Notes: generated by a model from the sequence alone, not told the origin. A DNA stretch of 58,339 nt from CAISIP01 sp031383745 (GCA_031383745.1 JANMZX010000200.1:1-58339), one strand, 5' to 3'. Positions 49,095-57,676 are shown, numbered from the stretch's first letter. Program-made: numbers and translations.

Positions 49095-51344
49095 TTATTT
49101 CGTTTCGAAATTGGTGGCACCGTCCCATTCGAGATCGAATGGAAGCAGCCGCATGGAGGCTACACGATCTGAATAAAGGTGGTACAGGTACTTTTTGGCA
49201 TTCATGCGCAACAAGTTCAGCATCAACACATCGCACTGGTCCCAATCCTGGGCGCGGTAGGCGCGCAGGAAATTCGCCCAGGTCTTGAGTTCCGCTTCTG
49301 TTTCTGCTCCCATGCGATTGGCCGGTGCCACGGGCCAGAAAATCGCTACCGCCTGGTCCTTGCCCTTGACACGCACGCGGTCGAGTTCCTGCCAGCCGAA
49401 CTCCGGCGCGGACTTTCGGGTCGATTCGCTGACCACGATGTCCACGCCGTAGACCTTGGACAGCCCCTCCAGCCGCGACCCGAGATTGACCGCATCGCCG
49501 ATGACTGTGTAACTGCGCCGGATGTTCGACCCCATGTCGCCCACGCACATATTACCCGTGTTGCACCCGATACCGATACCGATCTCGGGCATGCCCTTGG
49601 CCCGGTGCTCCTCGTTTATCGCGCGTACGGCATTGGCCATTTCGAGCGCCGATTTCACGGCCAGATGGGCGTGGTCGGGCGTTTCGACAGGGGCGCCCCA
49701 GAACGCCATCACGCAGTCGCCCATGTATTTGTCGATCGTGCCGCGGTTGGCACGGATCAGTCCAGTCAGCCGGCTGAACACTTCGTTCAGCAGTGCCTGC
49801 AGCTGGATAGGCTCCATCTGTTCCGACATCTTGGTGAAGCCCCGCATGTCACAGAACATCACGGTCATCTGCCGGTTGGTGGCCTGCATGCTGTAGCTGT
49901 CCGGGTCCTTGACCATCTCGTCGACCAGTTCCGGCGGCACGTAAGTGCCAAACAGGTGCGCCAATTCGCGCTTGGAGCGGCTCTCCACGAAGTACCCGTA
50001 ACTCATGTTGAGCGCAAACGCGGTGATGGCCATGGTCAGCGCCCCCGCCAGCGGCAATACCAGGCCAAAGCCGAGGTACAACCACAGGTTCAGTGCCGCC
50101 ACCGCCGCAATGACCAGCAGACTCAGGATCACCGCCCGGGTTGCGGTTACCAGTGGCAGGGCAAAAGCCAGCAGCAGCCCGGCCACGGCCAGCACCACGA
50201 CGTCATAACCAATCGCGTAATCGGGTTTGACCAGGACCTTGCCGTCGAGCAGCCCCGAGATCACGTTCGCATGCGCCTCCACCCCGGGGTAGATCTCGCT
50301 CACAGGAGTGACCCGCAAATCCTGCAGCCCCGGAGCGGTTGTACCCACCAGGACGATCTTGTCCTTCAGGCTACCCGCAGGAAGGGTCTTGGAGATCAGG
50401 TCCGACGCCGACACATACCGGAATGATCCGCCCTTGGGGCTGCCATAACCACGAAACGGGACCAGCGCAGACACACGCTCGTCTACCGGGATGGCAAGCG
50501 TCTTTGCCCCGAGTTTCAGCTGGATGCTTTCCAGGCCCTGGTAACTTCTGCTCAGGAAACGCTCCCTGGGGAACCCGGGTGCGACAGTCGGTGAGCCGGC
50601 GAGCATGCGGAACATGGCCAGCGACAGCGACTCGTAGTACTGGCCCTTGTACTCGGCGATCAGCGGCAATGATCGCACCACCCCATCCGTCTCTGCAATC
50701 GGGTTGAAATGCCCGGCAGCCGGGGCGGCCTTGGCCAATTGCGCGATATTGGAACCGTAACCCGTCCAGGTCGTGAAGGTGATCGGACGGCCCTGCAGCG
50801 CATCCTTGCCCATGACCGGCGCCGGCAGTTCGCCGGACGTCCGCCCGTCGCGATCACTGGTGAGGTAGTAGCCAAGCACGATCGGGCGCTTTTCGAGCGC
50901 GCGGGCAAACATGGCGTCGTAATCGAGCGACGACTGGATCTGCCGGAGCTTGTCGACGAAGCCTGGTTGGTCGCGCAGTTCCTTCTGGGCCAGTTCATTC
51001 AGCCGTTTCAGGCCGGAGCTCTCATCGGCTTCCGCAAAAACGACGTCGAACCCAAGCAGGGCAACTTTCTGACGGTCGAACAACTCATCGGTCAGGTCCG
51101 CCAGCTTGTTGCGGCCCCAAGGCCACCGCCCCACTTCCGCAAGGCTCTTTTCGTCGATGTCGACGATGACGACACGGTCGTCGAGCGTGCCGGGCATGGT
51201 CGCCCGCAATCGCGTGTCGTAGATGATGTTGTCAAGCCGCTCCAGCACGCCTAGCCGTACAACGCCCACCGCGTGCAGCAGCGCAAAGACGAGGGGAAGG
51301 AGGGTAACTGCGATGCGGGGCCAATGCTTCAGGAGTTGTGCCAT
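49095..51344 (-). CDS. CHASE2-domain adenylate cyclase
   Basis: A 749-residue membrane enzyme. An N-terminal TM segment leads to an extracytoplasmic CHASE2 sensor domain (about 30-345), then three closely spaced TM helices (about 365-450), then a class III cyclase domain (about 490-690). The metal-binding Asp residues are in MFCDMRGFT and KYMGDCVMAFWG. Lys in TIDKYMGD and Thr in YTVIGDAVNLG favour ATP over GTP. The enzyme should make cAMP in response to an external signal. It follows the FHA gene by 59 nt, across a hairpin, and precedes a phosphodiesterase. Confidence 0.92.
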   Translation of the reverse strand: MAQLLKHWPRIAVTLLPLVFALLHAVGVVRLGVLERLDNIIYDTRLRATMPGTLDDRVVIVDIDEKSLAEVGRWPWGRNKLADLTDELFDRQKVALLGFDVVFAEADESSGLKRLNELAQKELRDQPGFVDKLRQIQSSLDYDAMFARALEKRPIVLGYYLTSDRDGRTSGELPAPVMGKDALQGRPITFTTWTGYGSNIAQLAKAAPAAGHFNPIAETDGVVRSLPLIAEYKGQYYESLSLAMFRMLAGSPTVAPGFPRERFLSRSYQGLESIQLKLGAKTLAIPVDERVSALVPFRGYGSPKGGSFRYVSASDLISKTLPAGSLKDKIVLVGTTAPGLQDLRVTPVSEIYPGVEAHANVISGLLDGKVLVKPDYAIGYDVVVLAVAGLLLAFALPLVTATRAVILSLLVIAAVAALNLWLYLGFGLVLPLAGALTMAITAFALNMSYGYFVESRSKRELAHLFGTYVPPELVDEMVKDPDSYSMQATNRQMTVMFCDMRGFTKMSEQMEPIQLQALLNEVFSRLTGLIRANRGTIDKYMGDCVMAFWGAPVETPDHAHLAVKSALEMANAVRAINEEHRAKGMPEIGIGIGCNTGNMCVGDMGSNIRRSYTVIGDAVNLGSRLEGLSKVYGVDIVVSESTRKSAPEFGWQELDRVRVKGKDQAVAIFWPVAPANRMGAETEAELKTWANFLRAYRAQDWDQCDVLMLNLLRMNAKKYLYHLYSDRVASMRLLPFDLEWDGATNFETK

Positions 51345-51379
51345 GCCACCCCGCTAGTTGACTGTGTGGCAGACCGGGG

Positions 51380-51404
51380 ACGGTTGCGGCTTGCGCGCAA
51401 CCGT
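51380..51404 (-). repeat. Hairpin between the FHA and cyclase genes
   Basis: A perfect 9-bp inverted repeat, ACGGTTGCG (51380-51388) and CGCAACCGT (51396-51404), with a 7-nt loop, begins inside the FHA stop codon. There is no T-run, so it looks more like an RNA processing or stability hairpin that could set different levels for the phospho-signalling half and the cAMP half of the operon. Confidence 0.5.
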
Positions 51405-52084
51405 CAGATCTGCACGAATTGCATTTGAGTGCCGGCCAGTTCGATCAGATCGCCATTCTTGAGGGGCACGGGATCGGTTCCGATCGGTGCCCCGTTGAGT
51501 GATGGATTGCCCGCGCCTTCGACATGGTGCACCACGAACCCGTGCTGTCGTTTGGTGATCGCGGCGACCGCGACACCGGGCTTGCCAATCGTCGTGACAA
51601 CCTTGGTAAGGGGAACCTCGCGTCCGGCGGCAGCGCCGGACAACACCTTGATCGAGGCCTGCGCCCCGGATGCCGCGACGGCCGGGCGTGCGGCGTAGGC
51701 CGCTCCGGGAGCCGGGGTGGGCATCGAGACAGCGGCGGGGGCCGCCATGGAGGGGGCCGACTTGACCATCATGGTCTTCTCGAAACCATCGCTGACGGCC
51801 TCGCCGACGAATTTGATCTTGTATTTGCCGACCTCGACCGTGTCTCCGTTGACCAGCTGCTGCTTCTTGGCCGCCTTGCCATTGACATAGGTGCCGTTGG
51901 TGCTGTTGAGGTCCTCGATGAACACGTCGTTGCCGGTCATCTGAAACACAGCGTGTTCCCCGCTGATGGCGAGGTTGTCAATCACGACGTCGTTGTACGG
52001 CCGACGGCCCAAAGTCGTCCGGTCTTTCGTCAACTGGACTTCCTTGATGACAACACCATCGATCGACACGATCATTTTCGGCAT
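51404..52084 (-). CDS. FHA-domain phosphothreonine-binding protein
   Basis: A 226-residue protein with a canonical N-terminal FHA domain (about 4-95): TLGRRP, SGEHAVF and LNSTNGTYVNG provide the Gly-Arg, Ser, His and Asn of the phosphothreonine site. A Pro/Ala-rich linker follows, then a second, degenerate FHA-like domain (about 145-226, with TTIGKPG and NPSLNGAP) lacking some of these residues. Between them, FEKTMM (Thr about 104) matches the EKT repeats of the neighbouring kinase, as in GarA/OdhI-type switch proteins. It lies 48 nt after the PP2C gene. Reader of the kinase's marks; partner unknown. Confidence 0.9.
   Translation of the reverse strand: MPKMIVSIDGVVIKEVQLTKDRTTLGRRPYNDVVIDNLAISGEHAVFQMTGNDVFIEDLNSTNGTYVNGKAAKKQQLVNGDTVEVGKYKIKFVGEAVSDGFEKTMMVKSAPSMAAPAAVSMPTPAPGAAYAARPAVAASGAQASIKVLSGAAAGREVPLTKVVTTIGKPGVAVAAITKRQHGFVVHHVEGAGNPSLNGAPIGTDPVPLKNGDLIELAGTQMQFVQI
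51767..51784 (-). other. EKT motif in the FHA protein linker
   Basis: These codons spell FEKTMM (about residues 101-106), just after the phosphothreonine-binding FHA domain. The FEKT core is identical to the last kinase-tail repeat. Suggested role: a phosphorylation site that the protein's own FHA domain could bind. Confidence 0.55.
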
Positions 52085-52132
52085 GACCGACTCCTATTCC
52101 TGAGACAGATATTCGAGGTATTCATGAGCTTA

Positions 52133-52918
52133 CTATTTTCCTAACAATCTGGAGATCAACCCACGCTTTTCGGAAGAAGCGTCCACTTGAACCAACAAAA
52201 CCGAGATGTTGTCCCGTCCGCCGTGCTCGTTCGCGGCTGCAACCAGACTGTCGGCTTTCTGCTCAATGGGACTAGATCCCCCGAGGATACTTGCAATTTC
52301 TGCATCGTCAACCATGTCGGACAACCCGTCGGAACACATGAGATAACAGTCGCCCGCCTCAACCTCGTGCTCGTTCAGATCCAGCAGTACGGCATCTTCG
52401 ACGCCCAGCGCCCGCGTCACCAGATTCTTGATCGACGAGCCTGCCGCTTGTTCCTGGGTGATCAAGCCCGCGTCGATCTGCTCCTGCAGCAGCGAATGGT
52501 CCTTGGTGATCTGGGAGAACTCCCCACTGCGCAGCCGGTAGCAACGCGAGTCACCGATATGGCCCAGCACCAGGCTGCTGCCGTGGAACACACCCACGAC
52601 CAAGGTGGTGCCCATGCCCGAATACTGCGGATTCGAGTCGGCGGCGTTGAAGATGGAACGGTTGGCGTTGTCGACACAGATTTCCAGTGCCCGCCGGATT
52701 TCCTTGGTCTTTGCGCCCCTGCCAGCCTCGGACAACCAGCGGGCCATCTCGGATTTGATGAATGCCGTCGCCATGCCGCTGGCGATTTCACCCGCGTTGT
52801 ACCCACCCATGCCGTCTGCCAGCACGCACAACTGGGTGTCGAAGTCCACCACGACGGCGTCCTCGTTGTTCTCCCTGGCGCGGCCCGGATCGGTTCTCGT
52901 GATAAACGTGTAGTTCAT
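52133..52918 (-). CDS. PP2C-type serine/threonine phosphatase
   Basis: A 261-residue soluble phosphatase of the PPM/PP2C (Stp1) family. All metal-site motifs are present: RENNEDA near residue 15, LADGMGGYNAGE, LGHIGDSRCYRLR, CSDGLSDMV and GGRDNISV. It should remove phosphate from the kinase and its substrates. It starts 12 nt after the kinase stop, so kinase and phosphatase are made together. No membrane segment is seen; a basic C-terminal tail (KRGLISRLLGK) may help membrane association. Confidence 0.95.
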   Translation of the reverse strand: MNYTFITRTDPGRARENNEDAVVVDFDTQLCVLADGMGGYNAGEIASGMATAFIKSEMARWLSEAGRGAKTKEIRRALEICVDNANRSIFNAADSNPQYSGMGTTLVVGVFHGSSLVLGHIGDSRCYRLRSGEFSQITKDHSLLQEQIDAGLITQEQAAGSSIKNLVTRALGVEDAVLLDLNEHEVEAGDCYLMCSDGLSDMVDDAEIASILGGSSPIEQKADSLVAAANEHGGRDNISVLLVQVDASSEKRGLISRLLGK

Positions 52919-52930
52919 TGTGTGGCGCGG

Positions 52931-55765
52931 CTAGATCTCGATATCGGGAGCAGCTGGCTTGGCTGCAGCCGGCGCCGGGGCCACATGGGTCTGATGGACC
53001 GCGGTTTTCTCAAAGTCGGCCGCAGGCTTGGGCGGCTGGGCCAACTGCTGAACCGCTGTCTTTTCATAATCAACCGGCGCCGCCGGGGCCGCCCCTGCTG
53101 CGGTAAACACGGCGGTCTTTTCGTACACTGGCCCGGGAGGCATGGTGGCCACTGCACCCGTGGCGAATACGGCGGTCTTCTCATGGCCACTGGGTGTGAC
53201 TGCGGCAGAGGTACTTGTGGTCGCGGGGATAGACTGCGTCGCCGGAGCGCCACCGGTTATTTCGGCGAGCACGGACCGCAGGTCCGCAGCGAACTGGTCG
53301 CCGTCCTGGTAACGGGTTTCGGGCCGTTTGCTGACCGACAACGCAACCAGGTTGGCAAGACTTTCGGGCAGTTCCTTGCGGATGACGCGGATGTCCGGCG
53401 CCTCTTCATTGGCGATCTTGAACATCAACTCGGCCATGGACTCACCGCGGAAGGGCAACACCCCGGCCAGCATCTGGAACAACATGACGCCCAGCGAATA
53501 AAGGTCGGAGCGGCCATCCACCTTCTTGCCTGCCAGTTGTTCCGGTGACATGAAACTGGGGGTTCCGAGCACCAGGCCGGTCTTGGTCTTGCTCGAATCG
53601 GTGATCCGCGCGATGCCGAAATCCGTCACCTTCACGGTGTCGGTATCCAGCTCGTACATGATGTTGGCTGGCTTGATGTCGCGGTGCACCACGTTTTGCC
53701 GGTGCGCATAGGCGAGGGCCTCGGCGACGCGGGCGACGATCGACAGCACCTTGGGCACGGGCAGCAGATTGCCGTCCTTGCAGTAGTCAAGCAGGTCCTT
53801 GCCCTTGAGAAACTCCATGGCGATATAGGCCAGGTCGTGCTCTTCGCCAGCGTCGAATATCGTGACGATGTTCTGGTGCTGCAGGCGCCCGGCCGTCTCG
53901 GCCTCGCGGAAGAAGCGCTCCCGCGCGTCCACCAGTTCGTCGCCCGAAAACTCCTGGCTCAGAGCCATCGTCTTGATGGCCACGACCCGGCCGATCTTCG
54001 GGTCCTTGCCGAGATAGACCACACCCATGGCACCCTTGCCGAGTTCCTTGTCGACCTGGTAGCGCCCGAGCATCGGCTTCTCGACGGCACCGCCATCGAG
54101 CAGCATGGTGCCGCCAGGGTGCGAGCCGCCGCCACCCAGCATCACCGTCTCGGACATGTTCTTGGCACGGTTGAGCTTGGACTGGAGATCCTTGTAGTCC
54201 TTGTCGTACCCGGCCATGTGTTCGTACACGGCCTGGGCCTTGTTGAACTGACGCTTGCGCTCGAAGTCAAGCGCCAGGTTGTACATGTTGCCCATGACGG
54301 CATCGCCCATCGGCACTCGGCGGAAGCGATCGAAGGCCATGTCCAGTTGCCCTTGCCCCTGAAGCGCCAAACCCATCATGCGGTTGGTCTCGGCCGACTC
54401 CTCGTCCGACTTGAGCTTGCCGGCTTCCGTGACCAGGAACCGCTTGGTGGTCAGTGCCAGATGCCCGATGACAAGCAACACCGCCGGCAGCACCATCTTG
54501 ACCCAGGTAGCACCGCCTGACAGCAACCCGTACTCGGTGCCCAGCAGCGCGACAAACAACACCAGGGTGACGATGGCGGCTGTTCCGGCGGAGAGACGCG
54601 GCAGCACCGCAACCACGTAGGCCGCCATCAACAGGAAGACCGCCAGCGTGGCCCAGACGCCCCAGCCCGGCTGCACGATGAAATGCTCGCTCAGGATGCT
54701 CGATGTGATGTGGGCGATCGTTTCAGCCGGCGACAGACCCGCGTGGCCGGGCACCGGGAAGGTCACCCCGACACCGGCGGCCGTGGCGCCGATGATCACG
54801 ATCTTGTCGGTGTATTTCGATGCCGGGATCTTGCCGTTGAGCACGTCGTAGAACGAATCGATCGTGAAGGGCGGCTTGCCATCGCGATCCTTGTAGAACT
54901 GGGGCAACATCAGGGCAGCCTCGTCGGTCTTGACCCTCAGCTTGCCGATCTGGACCGACTCGCCGACATTGAGCTTCACATCCGCGGATGCGAGGTTCAG
55001 GCTCTTGATGGACGCAAGCAGCGCCATGGATGGCACCGCGTTTCCATAGTAGTTGACCAGCAACGGTTCCTGGCGCACGGCACCGTCCACATCCTGGTAC
55101 TGGTTCAGGTGGCCGATCCCGGCTGCCGCCATACCGATCGTCTCGATCGGCTGCTGACCGCTCACCGCCGGATAGGAAAAACCGTTTTTCTCGCTGATCG
55201 CACTCTTGAGCGCGTAGGCCGGCAAGGGCTTGTCGGGGTTGCCCTGGGGGTCGCCCAGAACAAATACCGAGGGCACCAGTACGTTGCCGGCATTCTTCAT
55301 GCTGGCGGCCAGCACGGCGTCGGTGTCCAGTGCCAGTTCCGCTTCGGCGATCACCTTGTTCAATTCAGCGTGGCTGGCCGCCTGCTCGCCGGTGCCCAGA
55401 AGGCCCTTCATCTTGCGGATGAAACTCAAGCCGCGGTCCACCTGGGGTTCGATGAAGAAGACCGTATGGACAATCGTCTTGGCCTTGGCAGCCGCCAATT
55501 GGTCGATCAGCCTGGCGTGGATGTCGCGCGGCCAGGGCCAGCGGCCGATATTCGACACGCTCTGGTCGTCGATGGCGATGATGGCAACACGGTCTGACGG
55601 CTGGCGCGAACTGCTGGTGCTGGCCACGTCGTAGAACTTGCGCTCCAGGGATCCGATAAGGTCTGTGGCCTGGTTCAGCAACATGACCGCCACCACGATT
55701 GCGGCGCCGGCAAACCAGTCGGTGCGCCAGAACTGTGCGTTTTTTGATGATGATTTAGTTGCCAC
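52931..55765 (-). CDS. CHASE2-domain serine/threonine protein kinase
   Basis: A sensor kinase of about 944 residues. N-terminal TM (FAGAAIVVAVMLLNQATDL), an extracytoplasmic CHASE2 domain, three TM helices, a helical linker with ALQGQGQLDMAFDRF resembling TPR sequence, then the kinase domain at about 565-837: glycine loop LGKGAMGVVYLG, VAIK, catalytic HRDIKPANIM, DFGIA and GTPSFMSPEQL. Unlike most bacterial Ser/Thr kinases, the catalytic domain is C-terminal to the sensor. The final 107 residues hold four EKTAV repeats. I use the GTG giving (M)ATKSSSKNAQ; a TTG 54 nt upstream is an alternative. First gene of the operon. Confidence 0.9.
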   Translation of the reverse strand: MATKSSSKNAQFWRTDWFAGAAIVVAVMLLNQATDLIGSLERKFYDVASTSSSRQPSDRVAIIAIDDQSVSNIGRWPWPRDIHARLIDQLAAAKAKTIVHTVFFIEPQVDRGLSFIRKMKGLLGTGEQAASHAELNKVIAEAELALDTDAVLAASMKNAGNVLVPSVFVLGDPQGNPDKPLPAYALKSAISEKNGFSYPAVSGQQPIETIGMAAAGIGHLNQYQDVDGAVRQEPLLVNYYGNAVPSMALLASIKSLNLASADVKLNVGESVQIGKLRVKTDEAALMLPQFYKDRDGKPPFTIDSFYDVLNGKIPASKYTDKIVIIGATAAGVGVTFPVPGHAGLSPAETIAHITSSILSEHFIVQPGWGVWATLAVFLLMAAYVVAVLPRLSAGTAAIVTLVLFVALLGTEYGLLSGGATWVKMVLPAVLLVIGHLALTTKRFLVTEAGKLKSDEESAETNRMMGLALQGQGQLDMAFDRFRRVPMGDAVMGNMYNLALDFERKRQFNKAQAVYEHMAGYDKDYKDLQSKLNRAKNMSETVMLGGGGSHPGGTMLLDGGAVEKPMLGRYQVDKELGKGAMGVVYLGKDPKIGRVVAIKTMALSQEFSGDELVDARERFFREAETAGRLQHQNIVTIFDAGEEHDLAYIAMEFLKGKDLLDYCKDGNLLPVPKVLSIVARVAEALAYAHRQNVVHRDIKPANIMYELDTDTVKVTDFGIARITDSSKTKTGLVLGTPSFMSPEQLAGKKVDGRSDLYSLGVMLFQMLAGVLPFRGESMAELMFKIANEEAPDIRVIRKELPESLANLVALSVSKRPETRYQDGDQFAADLRSVLAEITGGAPATQSIPATTSTSAAVTPSGHEKTAVFATGAVATMPPGPVYEKTAVFTAAGAAPAAPVDYEKTAVQQLAQPPKPAADFEKTAVHQTHVAPAPAAAKPAAPDIEI
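52994..53185 (-). repeat. Four EKTAV repeats in the kinase C-terminal tail
   Basis: The kinase tail encodes HEKTAVF (53165-53185), YEKTAVF (53105-53125), YEKTAVQ (53048-53068) and FEKTAVH (52994-53014), with Thr at about 864, 884, 903 and 921 (18-20 residues apart) in a Pro/Ala-rich, probably disordered tail. Each has an aromatic or His residue before EKT and a Val two residues after Thr. This suits repeated autophosphorylation sites for FHA docking. Confidence 0.8.
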
Positions 55766-55983
55766 GTTCCAACCCCAGCCTAGTTTTTGGTTCGACTCTG
55801 CCCGGTACACGTGGCTCAAAAAAGCCCGTCCCGCTCAAAATGCGACGCAGGAAGGTACGTTAGCAGACACCGCCATCGGCGACAAGGGACTACCCGGGCA
55901 CAAGCTGTCGTTTTTTTGCCAATCGCGCGACGCGATCCATCGCGACGCGCTCCCGACGCGCCAGAACAGCGCGGCGCCGGGGT
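55766..55983. other. Gap between terC and the kinase gene
   Basis: This 218-nt stretch should contain the promoter of the six-gene signalling operon (minus strand). No convincing sigma-70 or sigma-54 promoter was found. It does contain a 26-nt near-palindrome (55925-55950) and the short stem GGCT-N6-AGCC near the upstream TTG start of the kinase frame. Confidence 0.4.
55925..55950. repeat. 26-nt near-palindrome downstream of terC
   Basis: GCGCG-A-CGCGAT-CC-ATCGCG-A-CGCGC: an 11-bp interrupted stem with one A/A mismatch and only two central bases. Such a short loop favours a protein-binding palindrome or a cruciform rather than a terminator. It could be an operator for the signalling operon. 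Confidence 0.4.
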
Positions 55984-56658
55984 TCAACTCGCGTGGCGAT
56001 TTTGCAGCAGCTTGCCGGCGGCAACCACCAAAACCGCACCGAGGGCGGCGGCGGCATAGTGCAGCCAGGGTACGGCCGCAACAACATCGCGCAGGACCAC
56101 GTCGCTGACGATGGTTTCGCCGCCCACCCAGCCGATCAGCGCCGCCCCGACGGTCACGATCACCGGGTAACGGCTCATCAACTTGATCATCAACGTGCTG
56201 CCGAAGATCACCAGGGGAATGCTGATGGCCAGACCGAGGATCAGCAACGTCATGCTGCCCTTGGCGGCGGCCGCCACGGCGATCACATTGTCCAGGCTCA
56301 TCACCAGGTCGGCGATCAGGATGGTGCGGATGGCGGCATACAGGCCGGTCTCCTCGACGGCACCATCGTCACCGTCGTCATCCTCGCTCAGTAACTGGGC
56401 GCCGATCCACAACAGCAGAAGCCCACCGATGATCTGCAGGTAGGACAACGCCAGCAGCTGCACCGCCACGACCGTCAGGGCAATTCGCATCACCACCGCC
56501 GCCGCCGAGCCGAAGAAGACCGCCTTCTTCTGCAGTTCGGGTGGCAATGCCCGCGCTGCCAGGGCAATCACGACCGCGTTGTCACCTGACAGGATGATGT
56601 TGATCCAGATGATCTTGATCAGGGCGATCCAGAACTCAGCGGTTTGAAGAAATTCCAT
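55984..56658 (-). CDS. TerC family integral membrane protein
   Basis: A 224-residue polytopic protein of the TerC/Alx/YjbE superfamily with about seven TM segments. Typical motifs are IILSGDNAVVIALAARALP and IADLVMSLDNVIAVAAAAKG, where the acidic residues are thought to bind a divalent metal such as Mn. A short acidic loop (SEDDDGDDGAVEE) separates the halves. Members export manganese or help metallate exported proteins; the substrate here is unknown. It lies between sucD and the signalling operon. I did not find a yybP-ykoY riboswitch upstream. Confidence 0.92.
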   Translation of the reverse strand: MEFLQTAEFWIALIKIIWINIILSGDNAVVIALAARALPPELQKKAVFFGSAAAVVMRIALTVVAVQLLALSYLQIIGGLLLLWIGAQLLSEDDDGDDGAVEETGLYAAIRTILIADLVMSLDNVIAVAAAAKGSMTLLILGLAISIPLVIFGSTLMIKLMSRYPVIVTVGAALIGWVGGETIVSDVVLRDVVAAVPWLHYAAAALGAVLVVAAGKLLQNRHAS

Positions 56659-56672
56659 CTATCCGTCTCCGT

Positions 56673-56695
56673 GGGTGCGATGCCAAGGCGCACCC
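56673..56695 (-). promoter_or_regulatory. Hairpin in the terC leader
   Basis: GGGTGCG (56673-56679) and CGCACCC (56689-56695) form a 7-bp stem with a 9-nt loop, about 15 nt before the terC start and just upstream of its GGAG ribosome binding site. On the minus strand a T6 run precedes rather than follows the stem, so it is not a normal terminator for sucD. Confidence 0.4.
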
Positions 56696-56774
56696 AAAAA
56701 ACCCGGATAAAGCGCCCGCCTGCAAGCCGACAGAGTGTACCGAAGGCTACCCGTGTGCCAATGCGTAATTCTGC

Positions 56775-57668
56775 TTACAGACTCGCCTTGAGCAGCTTGG
56801 CCATTTCTGACGGGTTGCGCGTCACCTTGAAGCCGCAGGCTTCCATGACCTCGAGTTTTGCCTGTGCCGTATCTGCACCGCCGGAGATGAGCGCACCGGC
56901 ATGGCCCATGCGTTTGCCTGCGGGCGCCGTGACACCGGCGATGAAACCGACCACCGGCTTCTTCATGTGGGCCTTGCACCAGCGCGCGGCCTCGGCCTCG
57001 TCCGGGCCCCCGATCTCGCCGATCATGATCACGGCATCGGTGTCGGGGTCGTCATTGAACAGGCGCATGACATCGATGTGCTTGAGCCCGTTGATCGGGT
57101 CGCCACCGATCCCCACCGCGCTGGACTGGCCCAGGCCGATCTCGGTCAGTTGCGCAACCGCTTCGTACGTCAGCGTGCCGGAGCGGCTGACCACACCGAT
57201 GCGGCCCTTGCGATGGATATGGCCCGGCATGATGCCGATCTTGATCTCTTCCGGGGTGATCAGGCCGGGACAGTTGGGGCCCAGCAACAGGGTTTCCTTG
57301 CCGCCTGCGGCCACCCGGGCGCGCATGCGGTTGCGCAGTTCGAGCATGTCGCGCACCGGGATGCCTTCGGTAATGCAAATCGCGAGGTCCAGGTCGGCCT
57401 CGACGGCCTCCCAGATCGCCGCGGCAGCACCTGCCGGCGGAACATAAATCACCGACACCGTGGCGCCGGTCTCCTTGGCGGCGTCCCTGACCGAGGAGAA
57501 GATCGGAATGCCGAAGATCGCCTCACCGGCTTTCTTGGGATTCACGCCAGCCACGAAGCAGTTCTTGCCGTTCGCGTATTCCTGGCACTTTTCCGTATGG
57601 AACTGGCCGGTCTTGCCAGTGATGCCCTGCGTGATGACCTTGGTGTCCTTGTTGATCAGAATGCTCAC
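56775..57668 (-). CDS. sucD: Succinyl-CoA synthetase alpha subunit
   Basis: SucD is the CoA-binding, His-phosphorylated subunit of succinyl-CoA synthetase in the TCA cycle. The 297-residue product has TKVITQGITGKTGQFHTEKC at the N-terminus, the family signature GGDPINGLKHIDVMRLF, and GHAGALISGGADTA with the active-site His. The start is a GTG giving (M)SILINKDTK, supported by AGGAG five bases upstream; a longer frame would run into sucC. It begins 8 nt after the sucC stop. Confidence 0.97.
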   Translation of the reverse strand: MSILINKDTKVITQGITGKTGQFHTEKCQEYANGKNCFVAGVNPKKAGEAIFGIPIFSSVRDAAKETGATVSVIYVPPAGAAAAIWEAVEADLDLAICITEGIPVRDMLELRNRMRARVAAGGKETLLLGPNCPGLITPEEIKIGIMPGHIHRKGRIGVVSRSGTLTYEAVAQLTEIGLGQSSAVGIGGDPINGLKHIDVMRLFNDDPDTDAVIMIGEIGGPDEAEAARWCKAHMKKPVVGFIAGVTAPAGKRMGHAGALISGGADTAQAKLEVMEACGFKVTRNPSEMAKLLKASL

Positions 57669-57676
57669 GTCAGCTC

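Noticed and set aside
55905..55920. T-run on the plus strand as a terminator
   Set aside because: There is no plus-strand gene upstream and no stable stem directly before the T-run.
56659..56774. Manganese (yybP-ykoY) riboswitch upstream of terC
   Set aside because: The leader has only a simple 7-bp hairpin; the conserved riboswitch core is not seen.
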